A stretch of DNA of 56,626 bases from an uncultured Eubacteriales bacterium (lineage in GTDB: Bacteria; Bacillota; Clostridia; Lachnospirales; Lachnospiraceae). Below are positions 17,266 through 25,473 of the stretch, piece by piece. A program made the position numbers and the translations under genes. The notes beneath the pieces were generated by a model. The model was not told where the DNA came from and ran no database searches. It saw only the letters and a list, made by a program, of their open reading frames with translations. Positions within the stretch are counted from its first letter, which is position 1. Each line of letters begins with the position of its first letter. Where the stretch lies: positions 1-56,626 of the forward strand of contig ONOC01000008.1 in the NCBI GenBank assembly GCA_900319355.1, read 5' to 3'.

Positions 17266-19218
17266 ATGGAAGAACAGAACGAAAATGAAAAAGAACGTGC
17301 GGTGAGACAGCCCGGTCCCCGCGGACCCCGTGCCGGACGCGGTATGCCGAGACCGAAAATCAATCATCCGGGAAAGCTGCTGAAGCGCCTCCTGAACTAC
17401 ACCTTTTCTTCTTTTAAGGCGGAGTGGATTATCGTGCTCGTGTGTATTGTGGTGTCTGTCATTGCCAACGTCCAGGGAACCATGTTCACCAGAACGCTGA
17501 TCGACAGCTATATTACCCCGATGATCGGTAAGACGGATCCGGACTACGGACCGCTCGCAGCGGCGATCCTGCGCGTGATGATTTTTTACGCATGCGGCAT
17601 AGCAGCCACCTATATTCAGACGAGACTGATGATCAATATTTCTCAGGGAACGCTGAAAAAGCTCAGAGTCGAGGTTTTCTCGAACATGGAGAAACTGCCG
17701 ATCAGCTATTTTGATCAGCATTCCCACGGCGATATCATGTCCGTCTACACGAATGATATTGATACCATCCGTCAGATGATCAGCCAGTCCATCGTGCAGC
17801 TGTTCAGCAGCACCGTGACGCTTGTGAGTATCATCATCATGATGCTGATGCTCAGTATTCCGCTTACCCTGGTGACCTTCGGCATGACGGCACTGATGAT
17901 CTTTTTCACCGGTCTTGCCACCAAAGCATCCGGGAAGGGATTCATTGCCCAGCAGAAAAATCTCGGAAAACTGAACGGATATATCGAAGAGACCATGGCC
18001 GGAGAGAAGGTCGTCAAAGTCTTCACGCATGAAGAAGAATGCCGGAAGACCTTTGATGAGCTGAATGAGGCGCTGTATCAGAGCTCTTACAGAGCCAATG
18101 CCTTTTCCAATATTCTCGGACCGATCAATGCACAGCTCGGCAATACCAGCTATGTCATCTGTGCCATGGTCGGCGGACTGCTCGCGCTGAATAAATATCT
18201 GGGATTTACGGTCGGCGCACTGGCCAGTTTCCTGACCTTTAACAAAAATTTCAGCATGCCGATCAACCAGGTCAGCATGCAGTTCAACTTTATTATTCAG
18301 TCGCTGGCGGGCGCGGAGAGAATTTTCAGCCTGATGGATGAAAAGCCGGAGACTGATGACGGCTACGTGACGCTTGTCAACAGCCGGAATGAGAACGGCG
18401 TTGTGACGGAGACAGAGGAGCACACCGGGCAGTGGGCATGGAAACATCAGCATCAGGCAACCGGTGAGGTGGATTATGTACCGCTTCGCGGCGACGTGAC
18501 ATTTAATGACGTGGATTTCGGCTATACCGATGACAAGATCGTGCTTCACGACATTGTCATTCATGCGTATCCGGGCCAGAAGATTGCTCTTGTCGGATCG
18601 ACGGGTGCCGGCAAGACGACGATCACCAACCTGATCAACCGCTTCTATGACATTCAGGACGGAAAAATCCGCTACGACGATATCAACATCAACAAGATTA
18701 AGAAAGCGGATCTCCGGCGGTCCCTCGGCATGGTGCTTCAGGATACGCATCTGTTCACAGGAACCGTGGAGGACAATATCCGGTACGGCAGGCCGGAGGC
18801 TTCCCACGAGGAAGTGGTGAAGGCGGCAAGGCTGGCAAACGCCGATTCTTTCATACGGCGTCTTCCGGACGGCTATCAGACGATGCTCAAAGGAGACGGC
18901 GCCAACCTGTCGCAGGGCCAGAGACAGCTTCTTTCCATCGCGAGGGCTGCGATCATCGATCCGCCGGTTCTCATCCTTGATGAGGCGACAAGTTCCATCG
19001 ATACCCGGACAGAAAAAATCGTCCAGGACGGCATGGACAAGCTGATGAAGGGCAGGACTTCCTTCGTCATTGCGCACCGGCTGTCCACCGTGCGCAACAG
19101 CGACTGCATTCTTGTCCTCGAGCAGGGCAGAATCATTGAACGCGGCACCCATGCAGAGCTGCTTGCACAGAAAGGCAGGTATTATCAGCTCTACACGGGC
19201 GGGAGTGTGACGCAGTAA
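17266..19218 (+). CDS. ABC exporter half-transporter, catalytic-site subunit
   Basis: 650 residues with a basic, Pro/Arg/Gly-rich N-terminal tail, six membrane helices (about 55-345) and an ATP-binding domain. Walker A GSTGAGKTT (about 443) and Walker B ILILDEATSSID with the catalytic Glu are canonical, while the signature is NLSQGQRQ rather than LSGGQ. Paired with the previous subunit this gives one full and one degenerate ATP site. A ~40-residue insert rich in Glu, Thr, His and Gln precedes the ATPase domain (about 365-405). AAAGGAGG ribosome binding site. Confidence 0.93.
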   Translation: MEEQNENEKERAVRQPGPRGPRAGRGMPRPKINHPGKLLKRLLNYTFSSFKAEWIIVLVCIVVSVIANVQGTMFTRTLIDSYITPMIGKTDPDYGPLAAAILRVMIFYACGIAATYIQTRLMINISQGTLKKLRVEVFSNMEKLPISYFDQHSHGDIMSVYTNDIDTIRQMISQSIVQLFSSTVTLVSIIIMMLMLSIPLTLVTFGMTALMIFFTGLATKASGKGFIAQQKNLGKLNGYIEETMAGEKVVKVFTHEEECRKTFDELNEALYQSSYRANAFSNILGPINAQLGNTSYVICAMVGGLLALNKYLGFTVGALASFLTFNKNFSMPINQVSMQFNFIIQSLAGAERIFSLMDEKPETDDGYVTLVNSRNENGVVTETEEHTGQWAWKHQHQATGEVDYVPLRGDVTFNDVDFGYTDDKIVLHDIVIHAYPGQKIALVGSTGAGKTTITNLINRFYDIQDGKIRYDDININKIKKADLRRSLGMVLQDTHLFTGTVEDNIRYGRPEASHEEVVKAARLANADSFIRRLPDGYQTMLKGDGANLSQGQRQLLSIARAAIIDPPVLILDEATSSIDTRTEKIVQDGMDKLMKGRTSFVIAHRLSTVRNSDCILVLEQGRIIERGTHAELLAQKGRYYQLYTGGSVTQ

Positions 19219-19223
19219 GGCGG

Positions 19224-19276
19224 CATGATCTGTGCATACGGGCATGCCCGTGGAAATTCCGGATCATCACTTTTTC
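19224..19276 (+). terminator. Possible terminator between the ABC genes and aroA
   Basis: ATGATC and GATCAT arms enclose a perfect 14-bp palindrome ACGGGCATGCCCGT (19238-19251), followed by CACTTTTTC on the + strand. The two transcription units converge here, so it could end the ABC transcript. Confidence 0.4.
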
Positions 19277-19298
19277 AGAATTCTGAGTCATTACTTTT

Positions 19299-20588
19299 TC
19301 ATTTCATAAGAGAAGCAAGATCGTCATAGAATCCGGGATAGGAAATGCGGACGCAGTCAGCATCCCGGATCTCTGAAGGACCATCGGCAGCCAGGGCCGC
19401 AACAGTAAAGGCCATGGCAGCGCGGTGGTCCTTTGCTGTGTCTATGGTGGCACCGTGAAGCTTCCGGCCGCCGCGGATGATCATGCCGTCATCGGTTCCG
19501 GTGATATCGGCGCCCATGGCGGAGAGCCCTCTGACCATCAGATCGATCCGGTTGGACTCCTTGACCTTGAGCTCCGCTGCATCGCGGATTATGGTCTCGC
19601 CCTCTGCCGCACAGGCCATGACGGCAATAAGCGGGAGCTCGTCAATCAGCGTCGGAATGAGATCGCCCTCGATCACTGTCCCGTGAAGCGGCATGTGCCA
19701 TATCTCCAGATCGGCGGTTGATTCACCGCCGGAAGTGTTCAGGTTCCGGTACATCACGGTACCGCCCATATCCTGAAGAACGCGGAGGATGCCGTCTCTT
19801 GTCGGATTGGTGCCGGTGTTCCGGAGAATCACATGGGAACCCGGAATGACAGAGGCACCGGCGATGAAGCAGGCGGCGGAAGAGATATCGCCCGGAACCT
19901 TGATTTTTGTCCCCTCCAGCTTCGGGTCCGGACGGACGGTGACGGAAGTACCTTCCGCTGTCAGATCAGCACCGAAGTTTTTCAGCATCAGTTCCGTGTG
20001 ATTTCTGGAAAGTGAAGGTTCGGTTACCGTTGTCGGTCCGTCCGCGTAAAGACCGGCCAGAAGGATGCAGGATTTAACCTGTGCGGAAGCGACCGGCGTT
20101 TCGTAAGCGATGCCCCTGAGCGGTCTGCCGTCGATTTCAAGCGGCGCACAGCCGTTTCCGCTTCTGCTTCTGATGGAAGCCCCCATAGCCGTGAGCGGAT
20201 CGATGATTCTTTTCATCGGCCTTTTGCGGATGGAGTCATCGCCGGTGAGTTCCGTTGAAAAATCCTGTCCGGTAAGAATACCGGAAACCAGCCGCATGGT
20301 AGTGCCGGAGTTTCCGCAGTCAAGAACGGCATCCGGCGCCGAAAGGCCGTGAAGGCCTTTTCCGTGAACAATCACGTGGCCGGGATCTGCATCAGAAGTT
20401 TCTATATCAATGCCCATTTCCCGGAAACAGGAGATGGTGGACAGGCAGTCTGCCCCGGGAAGAAAATGAGTGATTTCCGTGTCGCCCGAGGCAATGCTTC
20501 CGAACATCACGGCCCGGTGCGAGATGGATTTGTCACCGGGAACCTCAAGTTCCCCGTTCAGTGGTTTTTCAGCCGGATCTATCTTCAT
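19299..20588 (-). CDS. aroA: 3-phosphoshikimate 1-carboxyvinyltransferase (EPSP synthase)
   Basis: Joins phosphoenolpyruvate and shikimate-3-phosphate in the shikimate pathway. 429 residues, two-domain inverse alpha-beta barrel. Family segments: PGDKSISHRAVMFGSIASG (substrate-binding Lys and Arg), DCGNSGTTMRLVSGIL, and LIDELPLIAVMACAAEG with the catalytic Asp, then KVKESNRI and DHRAAMAFTVAAL. The start follows AAAGGA, 22 nt after tyrA on the same strand, so the two are one aromatic amino-acid operon. Confidence 0.95.
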   Translation of the reverse strand: MKIDPAEKPLNGELEVPGDKSISHRAVMFGSIASGDTEITHFLPGADCLSTISCFREMGIDIETSDADPGHVIVHGKGLHGLSAPDAVLDCGNSGTTMRLVSGILTGQDFSTELTGDDSIRKRPMKRIIDPLTAMGASIRSRSGNGCAPLEIDGRPLRGIAYETPVASAQVKSCILLAGLYADGPTTVTEPSLSRNHTELMLKNFGADLTAEGTSVTVRPDPKLEGTKIKVPGDISSAACFIAGASVIPGSHVILRNTGTNPTRDGILRVLQDMGGTVMYRNLNTSGGESTADLEIWHMPLHGTVIEGDLIPTLIDELPLIAVMACAAEGETIIRDAAELKVKESNRIDLMVRGLSAMGADITGTDDGMIIRGGRKLHGATIDTAKDHRAAMAFTVAALAADGPSEIRDADCVRISYPGFYDDLASLMK

Positions 20589-20610
20589 CAGTCATTTTTC
20601 CTTTCTTCTT

Positions 20611-21587
20611 TTATACTTTCCTTCTGACGTGATAATTGCGCCTGGACAGGATTTCATTCGCACTGTCACGGGCTTTTTCTTCATAAAACTCAATTCGCAG
20701 CGCGCCTTCCTCAAAGTCTCTGTTGTGGAGGATGCCGATGTTGCGGATATTGATCTGATTCATGGCGAGCATGGTGGTGATTGTCGCAATGGCGCCTGGC
20801 TCATCGGCAATATCCACATAGAGCAGATAAAGTCTCGGAACGGAACCTTTTCTGACATCATCGATGGAATCGCGGTAATTCTTTGAAGAGCTGAACATCG
20901 CATGAAGCTTCTCAGCGTCGCCGTCCTGAATGAACGTCCGGGCATGATCCATGAAGCTGATGTAATAATCGAGAACTTTCAGAATCGCGTCACGGTTCGC
21001 GAGGCAGATCTGCTGCCACATATCAGGAGAAGAGGAGGCAATCCTCGTAATATCACGGAAGCCGCCGGCTGCCACAAGCTTCATGCGCTCATCGTCGGTG
21101 TCCAGATTTTTCACGCTGTTCACCAGCCCCGATGCGACGATATGAGGCAGATGACTGACACCCGCCACGATGTATTTTCCAGAAGAGTGTCCGTGGAATT
21201 GGCGTATCCTGTTTTCTCTGTGCCGGCCATCGGATGTCCGCCGATAAAACGGCTGCCGATACCGTGCTCCGATGCCGCTTTCATGGTTTCACCCTTCACG
21301 GAGCCCACATCGGTGAGGATCGTGTCAGGACCGCAGACATCCTTAAGAAAATCAAAGTAGCCGATATTGGTGCGCACGGGAGCGCAGAGGAATATGATGC
21401 TGCATTCCGAAAAACGCGGATCGAACTGGTCAAGTGCCACATCGATTACGCCGTCAGCAATCGCTTCATCCACGGATGCTCTTGTTCTGGAGTATGCCGC
21501 CTGCCGGTAATCCGGATGGATTTTTCTGATGGCGCGGGCAATTGAACCGCCGATCAGGCCGAGTCCTATATATCCAATCGTAGTCAT
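20611..21587 (-). pseudogene. tyrA: Prephenate dehydrogenase with ACT domain, broken by an internal deletion
   Basis: Normally converts prephenate to 4-hydroxyphenylpyruvate with NAD+ for tyrosine. From ATG 21587 (MTTIGYIGLGLIGGSIARAI, with AGAGGA upstream) the frame shows the Rossmann fold, FLCAPV, LTDVGSVKG and IGGHPMAGTEKTGYANS, then runs out after LLENTS into an unrelated tail ending at 21120. From about 21170 a second frame resumes with VAGVSHLPHIVASGLVNSV and ends in an ACT regulatory domain (about the last 75 residues). By family comparison about 40 residues (~118 nt) between these points are missing. The gap is either a true mutation or an assembly fault. Confidence 0.88.
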
Positions 21588-21703
21588 AAGCTTTTCCTCT
21601 GACAGAGCAGCATCTGCGCCGCTCAGGAACCGCTTCGTGACGCCTCTGAAAAAAGGAGAGACATCAGCAGCAGTTTCGCACTTCAACGTATGAAACATTT
21701 TCG

Positions 21704-21732
21704 ATTTTAGCTGTCGGGACTGAATATGTCAA
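21704..21732 (-). promoter_or_regulatory. Promoter of tyrA-aroA
   Basis: On the minus strand: TTGACA (21732-21727), 17 bp, TAAAAT (21709-21704). Near-consensus sigma-A. The leader to the tyrA ATG is about 110 nt; apart from short dyads I see no known riboswitch in it. Confidence 0.8.
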
Positions 21733-21855
21733 TGTTTTGTACTGCGCTGCATTTCGGCCGGTGTCCGCATCACGGCCGCATCGCTGCCGGGGGAGGTGTG
21801 CACACATTTTGTGAGAATATTCAGTCATGAAGATGGTCAGATTTTACAAAATCAC
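21733..21855. other. Intergenic stretch between divergent promoters
   Basis: No gene is seen between the tyrA and EF-G-like promoters. It is mixed in composition, GC-rich in the middle (21760-21800) and AT-rich on both flanks. No clear operator dyad was recognised. Confidence 0.4.
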
Positions 21856-21884
21856 TTGATATTATATGGATATTTTAGTAAAAT
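21856..21884 (+). promoter_or_regulatory. Promoter of the EF-G-like gene
   Basis: TTGATA (21856-21861), 17 bp, TAAAAT (21879-21884). A ~100-nt leader follows, ending in GGGAGG before the ATG at 21995. Confidence 0.75.
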
Positions 21885-21994
21885 GTACCTATGTTGTATG
21901 ACATTCTGAATTCTATTTTTCGCTATTGTATCCAACAGAGACGATCGAATCGAAGGAATGGCATGCATCCACATTTTATTTGGGAGGTACAACT

Positions 21995-24085
21995 ATGGAG
22001 GTTTACAGGACAGACAGGTTGAGAAACGTCGTATTACTCGGTCACGGCGGTGCCGGCAAGACATCACTGGCAGAAGGAATGGCGTATCTCTCCGGAATCA
22101 CTTCCAGACTTGGCAGAGTGGAAGACGGAAATACAATCAGTGATTTCGACAAGCAGGAGATCAAACGTAAAATCTCCATCAACACTTCGGTCATTCCGAT
22201 CATCTGGGACAAGACCAAGATCAATATTCTCGATACACCCGGATATTTCGATTTTATCGGTGAGGCTGAAGAGGCGGCTTCCGCTGCCGATGCGGCGATT
22301 ATCGTAGTCTCCGGCAAGGCCGGCGTTCAGGTCGGCACGCAGAAGGCGTGGGACCTGTGCGAGAAGTATCATCTGCCCCGCATGATTTTTGTCACCGACA
22401 TGGATATCGATGATGTCAGCTACCGTGATGTCGTACTGAAGCTGCAGGAGCTTTACGGAAAGAAGATTGCTCCGCTTCACATGCCGATCCGTGAGAACAG
22501 AAAATTCATCGGTTATGTGAACATCGTAAAGAATAAGGCAAGAAGATACATCAACCAGAATGAAAAGGAAGAGATTCCGGTTCCCGATTACGTAAAGGAT
22601 CATCTGGATGAGTACAGGACCACGCTGCTTGAGTCCGTGGCCGAGACAAGCGATGAGTTCATGGACCGTTATTTCAACGGCGAGGAATTCTCACCGGCCG
22701 AGATCGGAGCGGCACTGGCTGCCAACGTGGAATCCGGCGATATGGTGCCTGTGTGCATGGGATCCCCGATCAACCTTCAGGGTGTCAAAATCCTGCTCGA
22801 CGATATCGTTACGTATTTCCCGGATCCTTCAAAGAGAAAACGCTCGGGTCTTGAGCGCGGCACGAACAATACCTTCGATGCAAACTATAATTTCGCACTG
22901 TCGAAGACGGCGACCGTATGGAAGACCATCGCGGATCCGTTCCTCGGCAAGTACTCACTGATCAAAGTATGCTCCGGTGTCATCAAGCCGCAGGATACCC
23001 TTTACAATGTGACACGTGATTCCGAGGAGAAGATCGGAAAGCTTTACGTGATGTGCGGAAGCAAACCGATTGAGGTTTCCGAGCTCCATGCCGGTGATAT
23101 CGGTGCGATTGCCAAGCTCGGCGATGCACAGACAGGAGATTCCTTTGCGACAAAGGATCACCCGGTGGATTACGGTCCGGTGGCAGTGTCCAGACCGTAT
23201 ACCGCAAAGCGGTATAAAGTGCCGAACAAAGCTGAAGTTGACAAGGCTGCACAGGGACTGTCCAGGCTGGCGCTTGAGGATCTGACCATGAAGGTCGTCA
23301 ATGATTCCGCAAATCACCAGACACTGATCTACGGTATCGGCGATCAGCAGATCGACATCATTGCGGACAAGCTGAAAGACCGTTACAAAGTGGAAATCGA
23401 GCTTTCCGAGCCGAAGGTGCCTTTCCGTGAGACAATCCGGAAGACCTCCGATGTTGATTCCAAGTATAAGAAGCAGTCCGGCGGACACGGTCAGTACGGC
23501 CATGTCAAGATGAAATTCGAGCCGTCAGGAGATCTGGATACACCGTATGTATTTGAGGAGCAGGTAGTCGGAGGATCCGTACCGAAGAACTACTTCCCGG
23601 CAGTAGAAAAGGGACTTGCAGAATCGGTTGAGTCAGGACCGCTGGCAGCCTATCCGGTTGTCGGTGTGAAGGCAATCCTGTATGACGGGTCCTATCATCC
23701 GGTAGATTCTTCGGAGATGGCGTTCAAGACAGCGACAAGAATGGCCTTCAAGGATGGTTTTATGAAGGCTGATCCGGTACTGCTTGAGCCGATCCTTGAT
23801 ATGAAGGTTACCGTGCCGGATGCCTATACCGGTGATGTCATGGGAGACCTGAACAAGAGACGCGGCCGTGTGCTTGGCATGACACCGACGAAGGAAGGAC
23901 TGACCGTCATCGAGGCTGAGGTTCCTCAGCTGGAGATCTACGGCTATTCCAATACGCTTCGTTCGATGACCGCCGGCGCGGGAGAATTTGAATATACCTT
24001 TGCCCGTTATGAGCAGGCACCTGCCGATGTACAGAAGAAGCAGATTGAAGCCCGTGCGAGCAAGGTAAAGGATGTCGAAGAATAA
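21995..24085 (+). CDS. Elongation factor G-like GTPase (EF-G2 type)
   Basis: A 696-residue five-domain translational GTPase resembling EF-G. The P-loop GHGGAGKT is intact (16-23). The G3 motif is DTPGYF (80-85), with Tyr84 where EF-G has its catalytic His. The G4 motif that reads guanine, NKxD in EF-G, is TDMD (134-137). Domain IV and V segments are recognisable (KKQSGGHGQYGHVKMKFEP, ITAxxRG-like RRGRVLGMTPTKEG). It is a paralogue of, not a replacement for, the ribosomal translocase. Its role is unknown; ribosome rescue, recycling or stress functions are possible. It has its own promoter and terminator. ATG 21995 chosen for GGGAGG. Confidence 0.88.
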   Translation: MEVYRTDRLRNVVLLGHGGAGKTSLAEGMAYLSGITSRLGRVEDGNTISDFDKQEIKRKISINTSVIPIIWDKTKINILDTPGYFDFIGEAEEAASAADAAIIVVSGKAGVQVGTQKAWDLCEKYHLPRMIFVTDMDIDDVSYRDVVLKLQELYGKKIAPLHMPIRENRKFIGYVNIVKNKARRYINQNEKEEIPVPDYVKDHLDEYRTTLLESVAETSDEFMDRYFNGEEFSPAEIGAALAANVESGDMVPVCMGSPINLQGVKILLDDIVTYFPDPSKRKRSGLERGTNNTFDANYNFALSKTATVWKTIADPFLGKYSLIKVCSGVIKPQDTLYNVTRDSEEKIGKLYVMCGSKPIEVSELHAGDIGAIAKLGDAQTGDSFATKDHPVDYGPVAVSRPYTAKRYKVPNKAEVDKAAQGLSRLALEDLTMKVVNDSANHQTLIYGIGDQQIDIIADKLKDRYKVEIELSEPKVPFRETIRKTSDVDSKYKKQSGGHGQYGHVKMKFEPSGDLDTPYVFEEQVVGGSVPKNYFPAVEKGLAESVESGPLAAYPVVGVKAILYDGSYHPVDSSEMAFKTATRMAFKDGFMKADPVLLEPILDMKVTVPDAYTGDVMGDLNKRRGRVLGMTPTKEGLTVIEAEVPQLEIYGYSNTLRSMTAGAGEFEYTFARYEQAPADVQKKQIEARASKVKDVEE

Positions 24086-24185
24086 ACCGGATCTGCTCTG
24101 CAGGGCGGTTCCCTGAAGCAGGTTATCAGGATGATGTAAGACAGAGGGCGGATGCTTAAGTTCCGAACATGGGAGAGAAGTGAGA

Positions 24186-24251
24186 AGAAGCGGCGTTTTC
24201 CGGACGCGATGTTATCGCAGAACGGGAGGCGCCGCTTCTGATTATTTTTTG
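24186..24251 (+). terminator. Terminator after the EF-G-like gene
   Basis: AGAAGCGGCG/CGCCGCTTCT, a 10-bp perfect stem with a long loop, then GATTATTTTTTG. Confidence 0.85.
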
Positions 24252-24289
24252 CCGGATTTAAAGATTTCATGATCCCGTTGCATAAAATG

Positions 24290-24298
24290 TGATACAAT
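24290..24298 (+). promoter_or_regulatory. Extended -10 promoter of ilvE
   Basis: TG-A-TACAAT. No good -35 lies 17 bp upstream, as is usual for extended -10 promoters. Transcription would start about 27 nt before the ATG. Confidence 0.55.
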
Positions 24299-24331
24299 AG
24301 CACCAGATTTTTTATCAGGAGGAATGGACCA

Positions 24332-25354
24332 ATGGCAAAAGACATTGACTGGGGAAGCCTGGACTTCTCCTACAGAGAGACGGATTACAGCTATGTTTCC
24401 ATGTATAAGGACGGAAAATGGGACGAAGGAAAGCTGACCGGTGATCACACGGTTACCATGAGTGAGTGTGCATGTGTACTGCAGTATTCACAGTCCTGTT
24501 TCGAGGGCCTGAAGGCATATACCACCGAGGACGGCAGAATTGTCTGCTTCCGCCCGGATCTCAATGCACAGAGAATGGCTGACTCGGCCAGAAGACTTGA
24601 GATGCCGCCTTTCCCGGAGGATCGTTTTGTTGATGCCGTCAGAGAAGTTGTAAAAGCGAACATCGACTGGGTACCGCCGTATGGCTCCGGTGCTACGCTT
24701 TACATCCGTCCGTACATGTTCGGATATAATTCCGTTATCGGTGTAAAACCGGCAGATGAATACATGTTCCGTATTCTTGTGACGCCTGTAGGCCCTTATT
24801 TCAAGGGCGGTGCAAAGCCGGTTGTTGTACGTATTCCTGATTTCGACCGTGCAGCGCCGCACGGAACCGGCGGAATCAAGGCCGGTCTGAACTATGCCAT
24901 GAGTCTGCATCCGATCATGGAGGCTCACCGTGAGGGCTTCAATGAAAATATGTATCTGGATCCCGCAACCCGGACAAAGGTTGAGGAGACCGGCGGAGCA
25001 AACATCATTTTCATCAAGGATCACGGCAAGACGCTGGTGACACCGAAGTCAGATTCTATCCTTCCTTCCATCACCCGCCGCTCTATCTGCTGGATTGCCG
25101 AGAATATGCTTGGCATGAAGGTTGAACACAGACCGGTTCTGTTCAGCGAAGTTCCCGAGATGGAGGAAATGGGACTGTGCGGAACGGCTGCCGTTATTTC
25201 TCCGGTAGGTCAGATCAATGATCACGGCCGCATCATCAATATTCCGAGCGGCATGGATGAGATGGGTCCGACGACGAAGAAACTGTACGATACGCTGACC
25301 GGTATTCAGATGGGACGCATCAAAGCACCCGAAGGATGGATTTTTGAAGTCTGA
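24332..25354 (+). CDS. ilvE: Branched-chain amino acid aminotransferase
   Basis: PLP enzyme that interconverts leucine, isoleucine and valine with their keto acids, using glutamate/2-oxoglutarate. 340 residues, the type II (longer) class IV aminotransferase. The PLP lysine is in GGIKAGLNYAMSL (about 189). Other landmarks: QSCFEGLKAY, RMADSARRLEMPPF, YLDPATRTKVEETGGANIIF and LPSITRRSI. GGAGG ribosome binding site 8 nt upstream. Single-gene unit with its own promoter and terminator. Confidence 0.95.
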   Translation: MAKDIDWGSLDFSYRETDYSYVSMYKDGKWDEGKLTGDHTVTMSECACVLQYSQSCFEGLKAYTTEDGRIVCFRPDLNAQRMADSARRLEMPPFPEDRFVDAVREVVKANIDWVPPYGSGATLYIRPYMFGYNSVIGVKPADEYMFRILVTPVGPYFKGGAKPVVVRIPDFDRAAPHGTGGIKAGLNYAMSLHPIMEAHREGFNENMYLDPATRTKVEETGGANIIFIKDHGKTLVTPKSDSILPSITRRSICWIAENMLGMKVEHRPVLFSEVPEMEEMGLCGTAAVISPVGQINDHGRIINIPSGMDEMGPTTKKLYDTLTGIQMGRIKAPEGWIFEV

Positions 25355-25389
25355 AAATCATCGAAGCTGAATGAATATTCATCAGATTG

Positions 25390-25398
25390 TGATATAAT
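25390..25398 (+). promoter_or_regulatory. Extended -10 promoter abutting a terminator
   Basis: TG-A-TATAAT, a perfect extended -10 box, ends 3 nt before the terminator stem at 25401. Transcripts would start inside the left arm of that hairpin. Confidence 0.5.
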
Positions 25399-25400
25399 GT

Positions 25401-25441
25401 GGCTGTATGCTTTTACAGAAAAAGCATACAGCCATTTTTTT
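25401..25441 (+). terminator. Terminator after ilvE
   Basis: GGCTGTATGCTTTT pairs with AAAAGCATACAGCC around a short loop, followed by a run of seven T. A strong intrinsic terminator, placed between ilvE and the decarboxylase gene. Confidence 0.88.
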
Positions 25442-25473
25442 CAGTTACGAAAATGACAGAATATTCAGGTGTC

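Noticed and set aside
16399..19245. A 948-codon open frame on the minus strand opposite both ABC transporter genes
   Set aside because: It mirrors the codon structure of two clear ABC genes, has no recognisable domain and no ribosome binding site. Long antisense frames of this sort recur opposite many genes here (for example pheS, queA, thl) and are compositional.
25399..25473. Longer N-terminus for the decarboxylase starting at 25399
   Set aside because: This would translate the terminator hairpin; the first plausible start with a ribosome binding site is 25474/25477.
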